Assembly: GCA_037013495.1 (NCBI GenBank)
Contig: CM072810.1
Location: 85,296,449-85,360,448, forward strand
Reading direction: 5' to 3'
DNA from: Hippophae tibetana
Taxonomy: Eukaryota; Streptophyta; Magnoliopsida; Rosales; Elaeagnaceae
DNA length: 64,000 bases
Numbering within the stretch: position 1 is the stretch's first letter; each line of letters opens with the position of its first letter. The translations under genes were made by a program, and so were the position numbers. Below, one piece after another: positions 25,797-37,208 of this stretch. The notes beneath the pieces were generated by a model. That model was not told the origin of the DNA and made no database searches. It worked only from the letters and a program-made list of their open reading frames with translations.

Positions 25797-28439
25797 TAAA
25801 CATAACGGGAGAAACTAAACATTTTTATAATCTAGTATAAATGGAAAGAAAAATAATTTGATGATATGAATGATATAATTATAATAATTTAATAATATAT
25901 TTATGCGTTTTTAATATTTAATAAAAAGTATAATTTTGAATTTTAATTGAAATTTTATCTACTAATTACAAATTTGACATTATAGTGTTAAATTAACTAT
26001 CATACTTAACATTTTCATCTTTATTGATTTTTTTTTTCATTTTTTATGTTACGGATTGCTAATGCAATAAACATATAGAGGATGTATGATACTCTCTCTA
26101 TATATATACACACACGTAGAGAGGGTACATATTCAAGATTTTACTTGAGGAAGGGAATCATATATATGAAACATAAAGAAAATATTTTTCAATTTCATAC
26201 CATATCACAACAATAATTATAATAATAAAAATTGTTTGTGAGAATCGTTTGTATAATTTATGAGTGTATAAGGGTGGTTATTGAAATAGCCCTACAAAAG
26301 CCAAGAAATAAATATTTTTAAAACTATAGGTACCTATTTTTATTTTATAAAGATGGCCAAATTATTTAAGTGTAAATCTAAGTATAGCTCAGAGCCTGTT
26401 TAGAACTATTTTTTTTTCTTTAGTAAAATTACTTTAATTGATCAAAATATTTTCAAGGGAGCAAAAAATTTCAAAACGGTTTTTTCAAAAAAAAAAAAAA
26501 TCCCCGTTTTCCTATAAAACTGTTAAAAAATATTTGTCAATTTTTTCGAACCTGTAAATTTTTTTTTGTGTATACTTATTTTATCGATTTTCTAAATAGG
26601 AGAAAACCACAGTTAAAAAAAGGCCAGGTTTTATAATAGTATCAAAATTTTAAAAATCGATCATTATTATTAATGTTTTTAAGATACGCAAGTTATACTT
26701 TATTATTTTTTATTTTTTTTTGAATGTATACTCCATGCACGTTTTTATACTAAAATAATTATTAACTTTCTTTTGAAACCACTTTCTAATAATTTTAAGT
26801 AAAAAAGCTTGAATGTTTATCCTCAAACCAATTTTTATCATACTACGTTTCAAACCACATGTATTAAAAACACTTCGTAAAAAAAAAGACATTTCAACCA
26901 ATTCAAATTATATTTATCTTTTTAAATGAATTATTCTATTAATTAATTCATTAGAATTCAATTAATATGATAATTTTTTATTAATTATAATTTTATATAT
27001 TTAATTATACTCATAAACAATATTTAGTAATATCATCTTGACATACATTTAAAAAAAAAATTTCATTATAAATTTATAACGTTTCAAGTTAGATAGCAGT
27101 GTATTAATAAATAAAATTAAAAATAAAATATCATTTCATTTATCTTGATAAAAAATGTATGATATAAAATAGTGCTGATTTTACTGCATATATGAACAAC
27201 CTGTCTTCCTGATGATCTATGAATAAGACTACTACTAGCACTAGGTACAGCTAGCATAGTAAGTCATATTTCGATGGATATTTATCAAAAAAGAAATACG
27301 GACAAATTTTCAAATAATATCAAAAATACTTTTAAATTTTTTAAAATATCATAATTTTTTTCAAATTAATAAGAGTTAAAACGAATGAAATTAAATAATA
27401 ATTTTTTATACATAAAAACTATTATGATTTCCTCGACAAAAGAAAAATTGAATATATCTATTTAAGAGGAATCTAAATATTAATAAAAACATATCTTAAA
27501 GAATAAATTAATACACCAATAACATTAACATTATTAGATAATAGGATAATAAATAAATAAACAAATATTTTATTAAGAATATTCTATGAAAAACTAGGAT
27601 ATTAGAAATTAAAGTTCACACTATATCTTAGATTTATCATTAATATTATTGATAAGAATTTAAATTATTATATTTATCATTAATATTATTGATAAGAATT
27701 TAAATCAAATATTAAGTTTATCCTATGAATTTAAAAGATGATATTTAATAAAAAAAAATAAAATCATTTATTTTTAGTATTCTATATAGTAGGATATTCA
27801 CTCACAAATAGTTATAAATTCAATAAATGAATAAAATAAATTCAAGAAATTGGTCAAATAATAAAACCATAAATTTTAACAAACTTTGAAATACTAAAAA
27901 AATAGAACTTAGATGTTAAGTAAAAATCTTTGATACCAGAAAAATTAAATAATGTATAATAGTTTACGTTTATAGATTTTTAAGAAAAATCTTTAACAAA
28001 AGAGAAAAATTACAGATCTAAAATAAAAAGTTGAAGTAATAAAAGTGTTATCATGAAAATTATATTATTATTTTAATAATGTTTAAAAACAAACTACAAA
28101 ATACAGAATGACATCTTAATGGAAGCTTAAAAAGCATATCGAAAATCCAAATAAAAAATATGAAACTTTAATTCTTTTAACATAAGAAATAGATATAGAA
28201 TAAAAATTAAACATTAAGTCCTTAATTACAAGTCCTTAGAAATAGATATAGATATAAAAAGAACTCCTAACATAAATTAAAAAATATGGTTATAACAAAA
28301 ACTATAACAATACATACATAAATATTTTATAGAATTAAGAATAGATGTAAATAAGACACCTAGAAACAATAAAATTATGAGTTATAAGTTTTATCTATTA
28401 CAATATTAAAGGAAGAATCATCTAGAAGATCAGATATAT
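25797..28439. other. AT-rich sequence, perhaps with degraded viral DNA at its end
   Basis: No recognisable gene up to about 27600. A 40-bp tandem duplication is listed separately. From about 27720 the sequence is plus-strand A-rich like the caulimovirid remains that follow, and a movement-protein region would be expected there by gene order, but I cannot identify motifs with confidence. Confidence 0.5.
27631..27710. repeat. Tandem duplication, two 40-bp units
   Basis: TTATCATTAATATTATTGAT occurs in both units exactly 40 bp apart, with only a few differences around it. Confidence 0.88.
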
Positions 28440-28479
28440 TACTACCTAAGAATGATAAAAGAAAAAATGTTAAACTCAA

Positions 28480-29815
28480 AGATTAAAAAGAAGTTATAAT
28501 CGTAGTTTAATAGAATATAGAAAAGAATTAGAAGAACAGTTTATAAATCTTGAGAATAAAAATATAAAAAAAATTAATTAGTTTGTTAACCTTAACAGAT
28601 GAAGAACTAGGAAGACATTATGATGAAAAAAATTATACAAATAAAGAGGAAGATGATATGACAATAATCAATAAAAGTGATTCTGAACCAAAAAATATGA
28701 TCCCAAAAAATCATATGAACTTTACTAATTCCTTATCAAAAATGAACATTTGACCCGTATAGAGAAGAAAGAAAAAAACAAAGGTCAAAATAACTTGACC
28801 TTTTTTATAGAAGAAAGCAACAACCCAAAATGAAAGAATAACTACACTCGAGGTAGTATCCCACCAAAATTCAAACTTTATGAAAGTTATAGATCTGATC
28901 TTTTAGATTTAGATTATATAAGAGAAAGGAAAAAAGCCTTAGATAAAGGTGTAGTGGTACGAGTGTAATTATACAAACTTCCCTAACCACACAATCAAGT
29001 CCTTCAACTTGTAAAGTCTTATTAGCTCACAAAATGACAAAAAATGTTAAATTTTGGTTTACAAATTTAGCATAACAACATTTACATTGGAGAATACTCT
29101 TACAGCTTGGGAATACTTAGATACTATAGTAAATGCAATATATATGAAAATTATTGGAGAAGACAAAGGTAGACATATCACAGAATCTAGTAAAAATGAA
29201 ATTGAGGATACCAAATGACATTTAACAAATATGAAAATATATGTCATGTGTTATATAGATTCCTTTAATTGTGAATATGAAATGTGTTATGATAAGTTAC
29301 GACCTTATATACAAGCAACTCATAAGAAAATATTTTTTCAAAAATTACTTGTAATATTACATAAAATCATAACCGAATAAAGGAACAAAAGAAATATAAA
29401 ACTATACTAGATACTTTAGGAGGAAGAATAAAAAGTCATAAAAAAATTATACTCATTAAATATCAAGAAAGACAAGAATATAAACAAATAAGAGAAAATG
29501 ATAAAATCTATTATGATACGAGAGATTTTAGAATGCTAGGAAAACATGGATATAACATAAAGTTTTACAAGTAAATTCTAAAAAATATAAAAAATACAAA
29601 ACATTTAAAAGATATAAATTTTAAAAAAAATAACTTTCAAAAATATAAGAGAATATATAACAAAGAACCTTATAGGAAAAAGATATTTTAGGAGAAAAAG
29701 ATATAAGCCACCAAAAAAACAGAAATTATTGCCCATCAAAGAAAACAAAATACAGATGTTGAATTTGCAATGAGAAAGGACATTATGCTAATGAATGTCC
29801 TAAGAAGCTTTAGTA
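28480..29815 (+). pseudogene. Caulimovirid coat protein relic
   Basis: An acidic stretch near 28600-28700 is followed by PPKFKLYESYRSDLLDLD near 28863 and, in shifted frames, further coat-like segments. A Lys-rich part then leads to a zinc knuckle at 29757-29798 with spacing C-X2-C-X4-H-X4-C (ICNEKGHYANECPKK). TGA stands where Trp is usual between the first two Cys. The coat protein packages viral DNA, the knuckle binding nucleic acid. Numerous stops and frameshifts make it non-functional. The start is approximate. Confidence 0.75.
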
Positions 29816-30039
29816 TAAAAAAATAATTTAAAAATGAATTTATACCAAAAGCAAAAATCTTAGAAGAAGCTTTTAAGATATAATTATAACTAATAGAGAA
29901 ATCAGATATAGATAATTCTTATAGTATTTATCTATTAAAAGAAATTGAGGAAGAAATAAATGACTTAGAATACAAATATTTTTCATCAAAAGATGAATGA
30001 TTTGTATAGATAATAGATAATACTTATATTAAGGTAGAA

Positions 30040-30160
30040 TTGAAATTTAAAGGTTACCCAAATTACTACTTAGATGCATATATAGATATTTGAGTTAGTA
30101 TATGTGCAACTAATAAATACGTATTGTCAATAGAACTCTAAAAATAAGCATCAAAATATT
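30040..30160 (+). pseudogene. Caulimovirid aspartic protease relic
   Basis: YYLDAYIDI followed by a TGA and then SICATNKYV matches the region around the caulimovirid protease active site, where DTG or DSG is expected. Here the Thr/Ser is Ile and the Gly is a stop, so the active site is destroyed. It lies between the coat knuckle and RT, the expected place. Confidence 0.6.
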
Positions 30161-30549
30161 TAATTATATATAAGAATTACTAATAATATTATAATAAATT
30201 TTTATAAAATCTTAAAATATATAGATATAATAAAACAATGAGAGGAATTTTAGGTAACTTATATCAATCTTTTACACAATATTTAGACAAAATAACTTAT
30301 ATCAACCATTTATGTGTCAAAATAAGAAAAACTTTGATTGTATCAAGTCCAACTTTTATGGAACAACATAAAAGCAAAAACGTAGTGAGATAGGTACAAA
30401 GCAATAACAAAAATCTTATTTAGAAAATATTTCATTAGATATATAATATAAACAAAATTATTTTCTTTATGAAATCCAAGAAGATAAAAAATAGAAAAAA
30501 AGAGAATGATGATAAACTCCAAAGCATTAAATAAAGAAACTATTGATAA

Positions 30550-30900
30550 TAAATAGTTTATTTCAAAGAAAGAAGAATTATTATCATTAATAAAAGAAAT
30601 TAAACATTTTTCAAAATTTGATTACAAAAGTGAATTTTTGCAAATAAGACTAGATGACAAATTTCAAAAAATAATGGCATTTACTTGCCTTCAATGACAA
30701 TTCCAATGAACTGTTGTATCATTTGGATTAAAACAAGTTTCAAATATCTTTCAAAGGTATATGGACAATATTTTTAAGAAATTACAAAATATTTATTGTG
30801 TTTACCTAGATGATATTTTGGTTTCAATAATGAATTAAATAAATATTATTTAGATATTATTAATATTTTATAAGAATAAAGGAAAGAAGACATTGTATTT
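30550..30900 (+). pseudogene. Caulimovirid reverse transcriptase relic
   Basis: FSKFDYKSEFLQIRLDD near 30610 is the first catalytic-Asp region; VSFGLKQVSNIFQRYMDNIF and then CVYLDDILVS follow, with YLDD at 30803-30814. This motif order is that of caulimovirid and Ty3/gypsy RT. The absence of integrase and the transactivator-like gene downstream favour caulimovirid. Two TGA stops occur just before TVVSFGL, where Trp would be usual for at least one. The N-terminal part before 30550 is too degraded to read. Confidence 0.82.
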
Positions 30901-31199
30901 TTTGAAAAAAAAAGTAGTAACTGCTCAGCAAAAAATAAGTATTTAAGGTTATAAATGGAAGATGAAAAATATAATCTACATCCATATATACTAACATTCA
31001 AAGATTTCTAGTGAATTAAAAGACAAAAACCAATTACAAAGATTCCAAGGATGTAGCATACATAAAAAAACTTACAGAAATACAAAAAATTTTGCAAACA
31101 AAATTTAAAAAAGAAAAAGATTATATTTTAAAATAGACAGAACAAGATACTTTGTACATGTACATGGATAAGGTAAAAACACATGTAAAAAATTTACCA

Positions 31200-31608
31200 A
31201 CTTTATATTATCCAGGTCTAGGTAATTAAAGCAGATACTTCACATGAATATTGGGTAATAGTTTCAAAAGTAAAAGTAGATGACAAAGATGAATATCTTT
31301 GTAGATATATATCAAGATCTTTCCATAATCCAAAATTAAATTATCACAACAATAAAAAAGAATATTTAGCTATTAAAAAATTTATAATATATGTAATAAG
31401 TTATAGATTTATTGTCAAAACTAATAACCAAAATTTTGGTTATTTTTTAAAGATTAATATTACGAGCGATTATAAAAAAATATTAGTGAGATGGCAAAAA
31501 TGGTTTAAGCACTACAATTTAAATGTCGAACATCTTCCAAAAAACAAGAATAGTTTAGAATATGTCCTTACAAGAAAATTAACACCTTTAACTATTTTTG
31601 TTTTATAG
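31200..31608 (+). pseudogene. Caulimovirid RNase H relic
   Basis: KADTSHEYWVIVSK, then YISRSFHNPKLNYHNNKKEY, IVKTNNQNFGYFLKIN, VRWQKWFKHYNLNVEHLP and LEYVLTRKL follow in one nearly open plus-strand frame, matching the order of the caulimovirid RNase H domain. It is the best-preserved part of the viral sequence. In a virus it removes the RNA template during reverse transcription. It ends just before the ATG at 31611. Confidence 0.88.
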
Positions 31609-31610
31609 GA

Positions 31611-31950
31611 ATGGAACATCTTGATATCAAAATCAAAATAATAGAGAACGATAGAAGAATCCTTCAGGAACAACTCAAGGTTTTATACCTAGAGAAGTCT
31701 CTTTTGGAGACATGAATTAAGTAGGAAGAACTTAACAGTTCAAAATGACCATTAGAATCTATGAATCTTTATAAAGAGGAAACATAATCATATATTCATT
31801 CTAAGGAAGATAAAAAAATTTAAAGAAGAAATTCAAAATGAGAACGAAAAACTCAACAGTTCAAAAAATCGTAACATCTTTGAAAAGAAAAAGAAAAAGT
31901 TCAATTAGGCTAAAGAAGCAAAAAAAGAAGGCAAAAAAAACTTATATGGT
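31611..31950 (+). pseudogene. Transactivator-like gene, first part, split by gypsy insertion
   Basis: ATG at 31611 follows the RNase H region directly and opens MEHLDIKIKIIENDRRIL, a charged helical start of the kind seen at the beginning of the caulimovirid transactivator/inclusion-body gene. Stops follow within 40 codons. The gene is cut at 31950 by the gypsy element, whose duplication ATGGT marks the site, and continues at 38969. In viruses with this gene the product supports translation reinitiation and forms inclusion bodies. Here it is broken. The identification rests mainly on position and weak similarity. Confidence 0.6.
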
Positions 31951-33729
31951 TGATGAGCGAAAACCGACATCGTCGATTCTTGCCAATACTTTGGTTTTAA
32001 TATTTATAAAACTCTCGCAAGTGCACGAATCATTTCGTAGAAAATGATAAGTATACTCCCAAGGTCGATCTAAGGAATGTATGTATGTGGTTTCTAATTT
32101 ATTATTCAAACTTTTAAAAACGAAATTAAATCCTAAACATCTTGTCACGATATTTTGGATTTTGTATTTTTTTAATCTACATACATAAAAATAAACATAG
32201 ATTTAATAAACATTTATGCAAATTTTATCATTTATAATGGCGGAGTATTTATGGATATAATAACTAAGTTAATTATGCTTGCTCATATTATCTAGGTTAT
32301 TAAAGATATGAATTAATATTTATTGATTCTCCCTTTTTTGTATGAATACCACCTTTGGTGGGGTTAGATATTCTTTGTTAACTAAACAAATCAATTAACA
32401 CCTATGGGTTGGGTTGATAACTAATATGCTTAATTAAATTAATTCCTTTTTCTAAGAGATTGAAAATGAACCATTTAAATGCCACCTTTGGTGGGGTTAG
32501 GCAGTTTAAACTTTATTCAAGGTGTCCAAATTAAACCTAAGAATTTAGTTATCCGAGTACTAACTTTCAAGTTTTAAAACCACTACCGAAAACATGTTGT
32601 CAATACATTTTTAGATAATAATTCTTATAAAAAATTTTGAAATAGAGCTTCACTGTAACTACCGGGCGATTGTACCATAAAATAAAAGAGCACTACTCTA
32701 AATCAGACCAGATAACTAAACCTTAAAATCTAATTTTCAGGTTTAAGTTTGTAATGAAAAATAATATATTTCTCTCTAACATTCTTAATATAAAATCTTG
32801 AATAAAAACAAAATCAATTCATTTTAGAGATTTTTACCTATTTAATATTTCGCAAGCATAACAACGTTATTATTACATCATGTTTATTAACAGCCAGCAC
32901 AGTTAAATTTAATCACAGACAAATTAAATATAACATGTAAGAATAAAGCATAAAAATAAATGTAAAGAAAATAAAATCCTTACAGAACTTCGACGCTATT
33001 CCCGTTGTTGGAAAACCTCCAAGCGGAATTTGCACTCCCATTTATTGAATAAAAAAGCTAATAAATTACAAAATCATAACTAGTTCTTCCCAAAAAGGGA
33101 AGAACTCTAAAACTAAGAGAAATTAACTAACAAAAGCTAAAAACTAAGAAAAACTAAAAATCTAAGAAAAGAGAGAAAGAAAGAAGAGAGAAGTGTGTTT
33201 TGAAGGTGTTGAAGGTGTGTATTGAAGTGAAGGGAAGGGGGGTATTTATAGGTGAGGATGGAGAGAAAAAATGAGTAAAAAAATGTAAAAACGCGTAATG
33301 GAATTGCTGAGGTCATTGATGACGTCAGCATGACGTCATAGGGGCGGCTGCACGTGAAAAATGGGGCGAAAAGGCGTCGGTATGCGCGGATCTGGGAAAG
33401 GCGCGCGTGGATCTGGGCTAGACGCGCGCAGTTGGGCGCGATTTTCTCCTTTTTGACCTTTTTGACCCATTTTGTCTAATTTTTCCATATTTGTTGACCT
33501 TTCCCCATTTATTTATTAATATATTTGTGATGTATTGCTTCAAGTATTCCTCTTTGAGTCTTTAAGTTACGTTTTTAAGCCAAAATACCTGAAAAATAAT
33601 AAAAATACCTGTGATTCCGAAAATGACAAATTTATATAAATATATGATAAAACATATAAATATATATATTTTTAATCAATTAATGTGCATAAAATCATGG
33701 TTATTTTAGTGCTTTTTGAGCACTCATCA
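31951..33729 (-). repeat. 3' LTR of the gypsy-type element
   Basis: It matches the right LTR almost base for base, with scattered substitutions and small indels, and keeps TG...CA ends (TGATGAGTGCTC at its minus-strand start). It contains a GC-rich promoter block at about 33295-33460. Open frames seen on either strand inside it are not genes. Confidence 0.95.
33243..33356 (-). promoter_or_regulatory. LTR promoter: TATA, paired TGACGTCA, G-box
   Basis: On the minus strand the order toward the start of transcription is G-box CACGTG (33351-33356), TGACGTCA (33331-33338), TGACGTCA (33320-33327), then CTATAAATA (33243-33251). Two TGACG sites 11 bp apart resemble the as-1 element bound by TGA-type bZIP factors. 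The spacing to TATA is about 70 bp. Confidence 0.65.
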
Positions 33730-33742
33730 CAACCCCCAACCA
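33730..33742 (-). other. Polypurine tract of the gypsy-type element
   Basis: TGGTTGGGGGTTG on the minus strand abuts the 3' LTR. Confidence 0.65.
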
Positions 33743-36700
33743 GCTTCTTGCTAGTCCTTTAGCAAGAGAAGCGATAAAAACTAAAAATTAGACTATCCTA
33801 AATCACTTTTGTGGATTGAAACGGTTGCATTTAGCCTATGCAACAAGCCTTTAAACCCCTAGGTTGCCCTAGTGGACGAGTTTGAGTCTCGTGAGGGTTT
33901 TCAGTAATGATACCCACAAACATTGAACTAAATGTAAAAATCAAAAGAAACAATAAAAACAATCAAATCAAAAACTAAAATCACAACAAAATCAAAAATT
34001 AATTTAAGAATAAAAGAAAACAACATATCACAAAAATATCTCATACTTTTTAATCTTCTTTAAGATCATAATTAAAATCTCAAGCATAAGTTATTTTAAT
34101 CTCTTTAAACAATCATGATTTTATTATAATAATTAGTCGAAAATCATTTTCATATTTCATATAAAAAATGTATCAATTTAATTTTACCCAATTTTAGTGC
34201 CATGAATCAGAATTCGCTTCGACTCTATTCCTCACAAGTCAATACTCTCAAAATACTGAATCCTATGGGTTCAAACACTCATACTAATTTATATGCGAAA
34301 GAGTTGATGTATAGAAATGAACTAATATGTTCGCATATGTATAAAGAATAAAGGCTCAAAGTGTTATTCTAACATTGATCTCATGAAAGGAATCGAATGT
34401 ATAAATTATAAAGATATCATATATAAAAATTATTTTTATGCATAAATCAAACTCATTAAGAAAGAATTTCAAGATATATGCTTTTTACAAATGAAGAAAT
34501 TGCAATGACTTTTTAGGGAATTACTTCCTATATCTTTTTGTAATTAGCCTGTACTCACAACTTTGTAGGCAACGTGGGTCATAGTATGTAGATGATACTA
34601 TATATATTTTTTTGTCTCTCTATTTTATTTTTATTTTTTTTGTAGATATTTTTCAATATATGTATTTCTTTAGAGAATCAACCCATGTACAGATTGTACA
34701 TTTTTTAGGATTTTGGTGAGTGGTTAATTTTGTGGCTTTTCTGTTTGATCTTGGTTTAGGTAACCCCAGATATGTCTTTTTGTTTTTGTAGCAGTCATGC
34801 ATAAATGAGATATAAGCATATACTATCAATTTCTACTCAAATCATTTAATCTAAGCAAAAATAATAATAAAAAATATATGATACTCTATTAAGATGAGAA
34901 AAAAATTCATACATTCAATGCTAATACCTATAGAGATCATCTAAAAATTTGAATAAATAAGAAATGTGTTTGGAGTAGAAAAAATATATATTTCACTCTG
35001 AATAAAAGAAATTAGGCTCAAATTATATATCACAAGGGTAGGCTCCACTAAAAAAATTCACAAACACTGATTTTGGGTTTAATATAATTTCCACATTTTA
35101 TCAAGAAATACTAGTTATGACAAAAACTAACTAATTATAAAAAATAATTACAAAACTTTTCATGATATGTTTTCAAAAATTAATCTAACAGTACAAAAGA
35201 CTTGACTATTTACTTAAATTTGATTTAAAGAAATGATAAATTTTTGTGAGAAAATATTTAATTTTTTTTTTAAATTTTAAATTGTTAAATCTTTTTTTTC
35301 TATTTAAGAATGGTAACTTTTCACCACCCCCAACCTAAAACTTACATTGTCCTCAATGTAACAACTGTAAATTAAAGATAAAGAGAAAAGAGAAGAAAAA
35401 TTACCTATTTATTGAGAATGTGTAAGTAGTAATGGAGAAATGCAGGTGCATCCATCATATTTATCATTAAAGTGTATACAGACAGATCGCTGTAAACTTC
35501 TAACATCTCAACAAATATTTTTAGTTTTAACAATTTAAAAATTATTAAACTAAAATAAACAATAAAATTAAGTAAATAAAATAAATAACAGAAAATTACC
35601 TAAAATGATGGGTTGCCTCCCATCGAGCGCTTAGTTTAACGTCTTAGCAAGACATAACTTAGGGATTGCATTTTAAGTAAACTCAATGTCCCCTCATCAT
35701 TGAGTCTATCATACCTATAAGTAAGACAAGGTTGTCTACCTATACTGTTTCAAACATGCCCTATTGATTTTCAAATTTTTCTGTACCAAAAACTAGGGGC
35801 ATGCTTGAGGGTTTTAGATAACCCACATCTAGGTGCAAATCAAATAATTAAGGCATGAAAACATAATTGTACCTAGATCAAACAAAGAAACTAACTCTTG
35901 AGATTGTAATTAAAACTTTAAAATTTTGGAGATAGTTTCAGAATTTTTTTTAAGTTAAAATAACATAATCAGTATTAACCAAGAGTGCTCCCAGGAAAGA
36001 ATGGTGGAGCAAAGACTCCTTAAAAACCATCCTTCTAGACAGAGCAACGTTCCCAGGAAAGACTAGTGGCACAAAGGTTTCCAAGAACTAGTCTCCTAGA
36101 CAGAACTCCCTTAGATCTTTACTTTTCATGTTATTAAAGTTAAGTTAATTAAGTTATGTTAAGTAAAAATTTAAGTTAATTAAGTAAAAGAAAATCTAAG
36201 TTAATTAAGTTAAGTTAATTAAAAAGTTAAGTTGGTTAAGTTAATAAAAAAATCTAAATTAATTAAAAAGTTAAATTAATCAAAGTTAATTAAAAAGTTA
36301 AGTTAATTAAAAAGCTAAGTTAAAAATCTAAGTTAAGTTAAAAAAAAATCTAAGTTAATTAAAAAGTTAAGTAAACTAAAAATTTAAGTTAATTAAGTTA
36401 ATGAAAAATCTAAGTTAATTAAGTTAAATAAAAATTAAGAGAGAAAAAAAATAGTTAAAGAAAAGAAAGAAATAAAATAAAAATTGAAAAAGGTAAAATA
36501 AAAATAAAAAATAGAGAAAGGTAAAAGCAAATAAAATTAAAATTAATTTTTTTTTTGTTTTTATATATATATTTTTTATTATTATTTTTATTTAACAAAA
36601 TTAAAATTAAATGAAAATTAAAAAGTAAGTTTTATTTATTTTTATTTATTTTTTTATTTTTTTATTTTTTTATTTTTTTATTTTTAATTTTTTTAATTTT

Positions 36701-37186
36701 TTTTAATTTTTTTTAATTTTTTTTAATTTTTTTTAATTTTTTTTAATTTTTTTTTAATTTTTTTTAATTTTTTTTATTGTTTTTTTAATTTTATTTTTAA
36801 TTTAAAATTTATTTAATTTTTTTATTTTTATTTTTATTTTATTTATTTATTTATTTATTTTTTTATTTTTTTACTATTCACAAACGTTAATTTTATTTTA
36901 CTATTTACACTATATTATTTATTTTTTTATCTTAAATTTTTTTTAAGTTTTTAATTTATTTTTTTTTACTATTCATGAACGGTAAAAAAAAATTACTTCA
37001 AATTTCAAATTTCTAAATTATTTTACAAAAAAAATATTTTTTTATTTTTTTATTTTTTTTATTATTTCTTATGAAATTTGTAATTTGATTATTATTATTT
37101 TTAATTAAAACAAAAAAATTACATGTATTTACAGCACAAAAATGTTTTTTAAATTTTGATAAATAATTTAAAAACCGTTATTCCTT
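33743..37186 (-). other. Non-coding interior of the gypsy-type element
   Basis: No gag, protease, RT or integrase motifs are visible on either strand. Recognisable untranslated motifs are ACATTGAGGACAATGTAAG (near 35340-35362, minus) and GGGAGGCAACCCATC (near 35608-35623, minus), which accompany Athila/Tat/Ogre elements. The rest is A/T-rich, with simple repeats at 36120-36900. Confidence 0.7.
36120..36900. repeat. Low-complexity blocks in the gypsy interior
   Basis: 36125-36425 is a degenerate array of AAGTTAATTAAAAAGTTAAG-like words. 36635-36860 is nearly all T with regular single A or AA, in periods of roughly 8-10 bases (TTTTTTTTAA and TTTTTATTTT). On the element's sense strand these are A-rich. 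Confidence 0.9.
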
Positions 37187-37205
37187 CCCCGTAACGGCGC
37201 CAAAA
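37187..37205 (-). other. Primer binding site of the gypsy-type element
   Basis: On the minus strand TTTTGGCGCCGTTACGGGG begins a few bases after the 5' LTR. TGGCGCCGTTGCCGGGG-like sites are typical of the Athila/Tat/Ogre group. Confidence 0.8.
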
Positions 37206-37208
37206 ACT

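Larger units (their letters stand above)
28440..31950 (+). mobile_element. Endogenous caulimovirid (pararetrovirus), left part
   Basis: Plus-strand remains in caulimovirid order: acidic coat-protein start, CCHC coat-protein knuckle, protease, RT with YLDD, RNase H, and the start of a separate transactivator-like gene. No LTRs, integrase or primer site are present, which separates it from LTR retrotransposons. It is heavily decayed, with many stops and frameshifts, and is A-rich. The right part resumes at 38969 after a nested gypsy element. It is a fossil copy with no capacity to be expressed as a virus. Confidence 0.85.
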
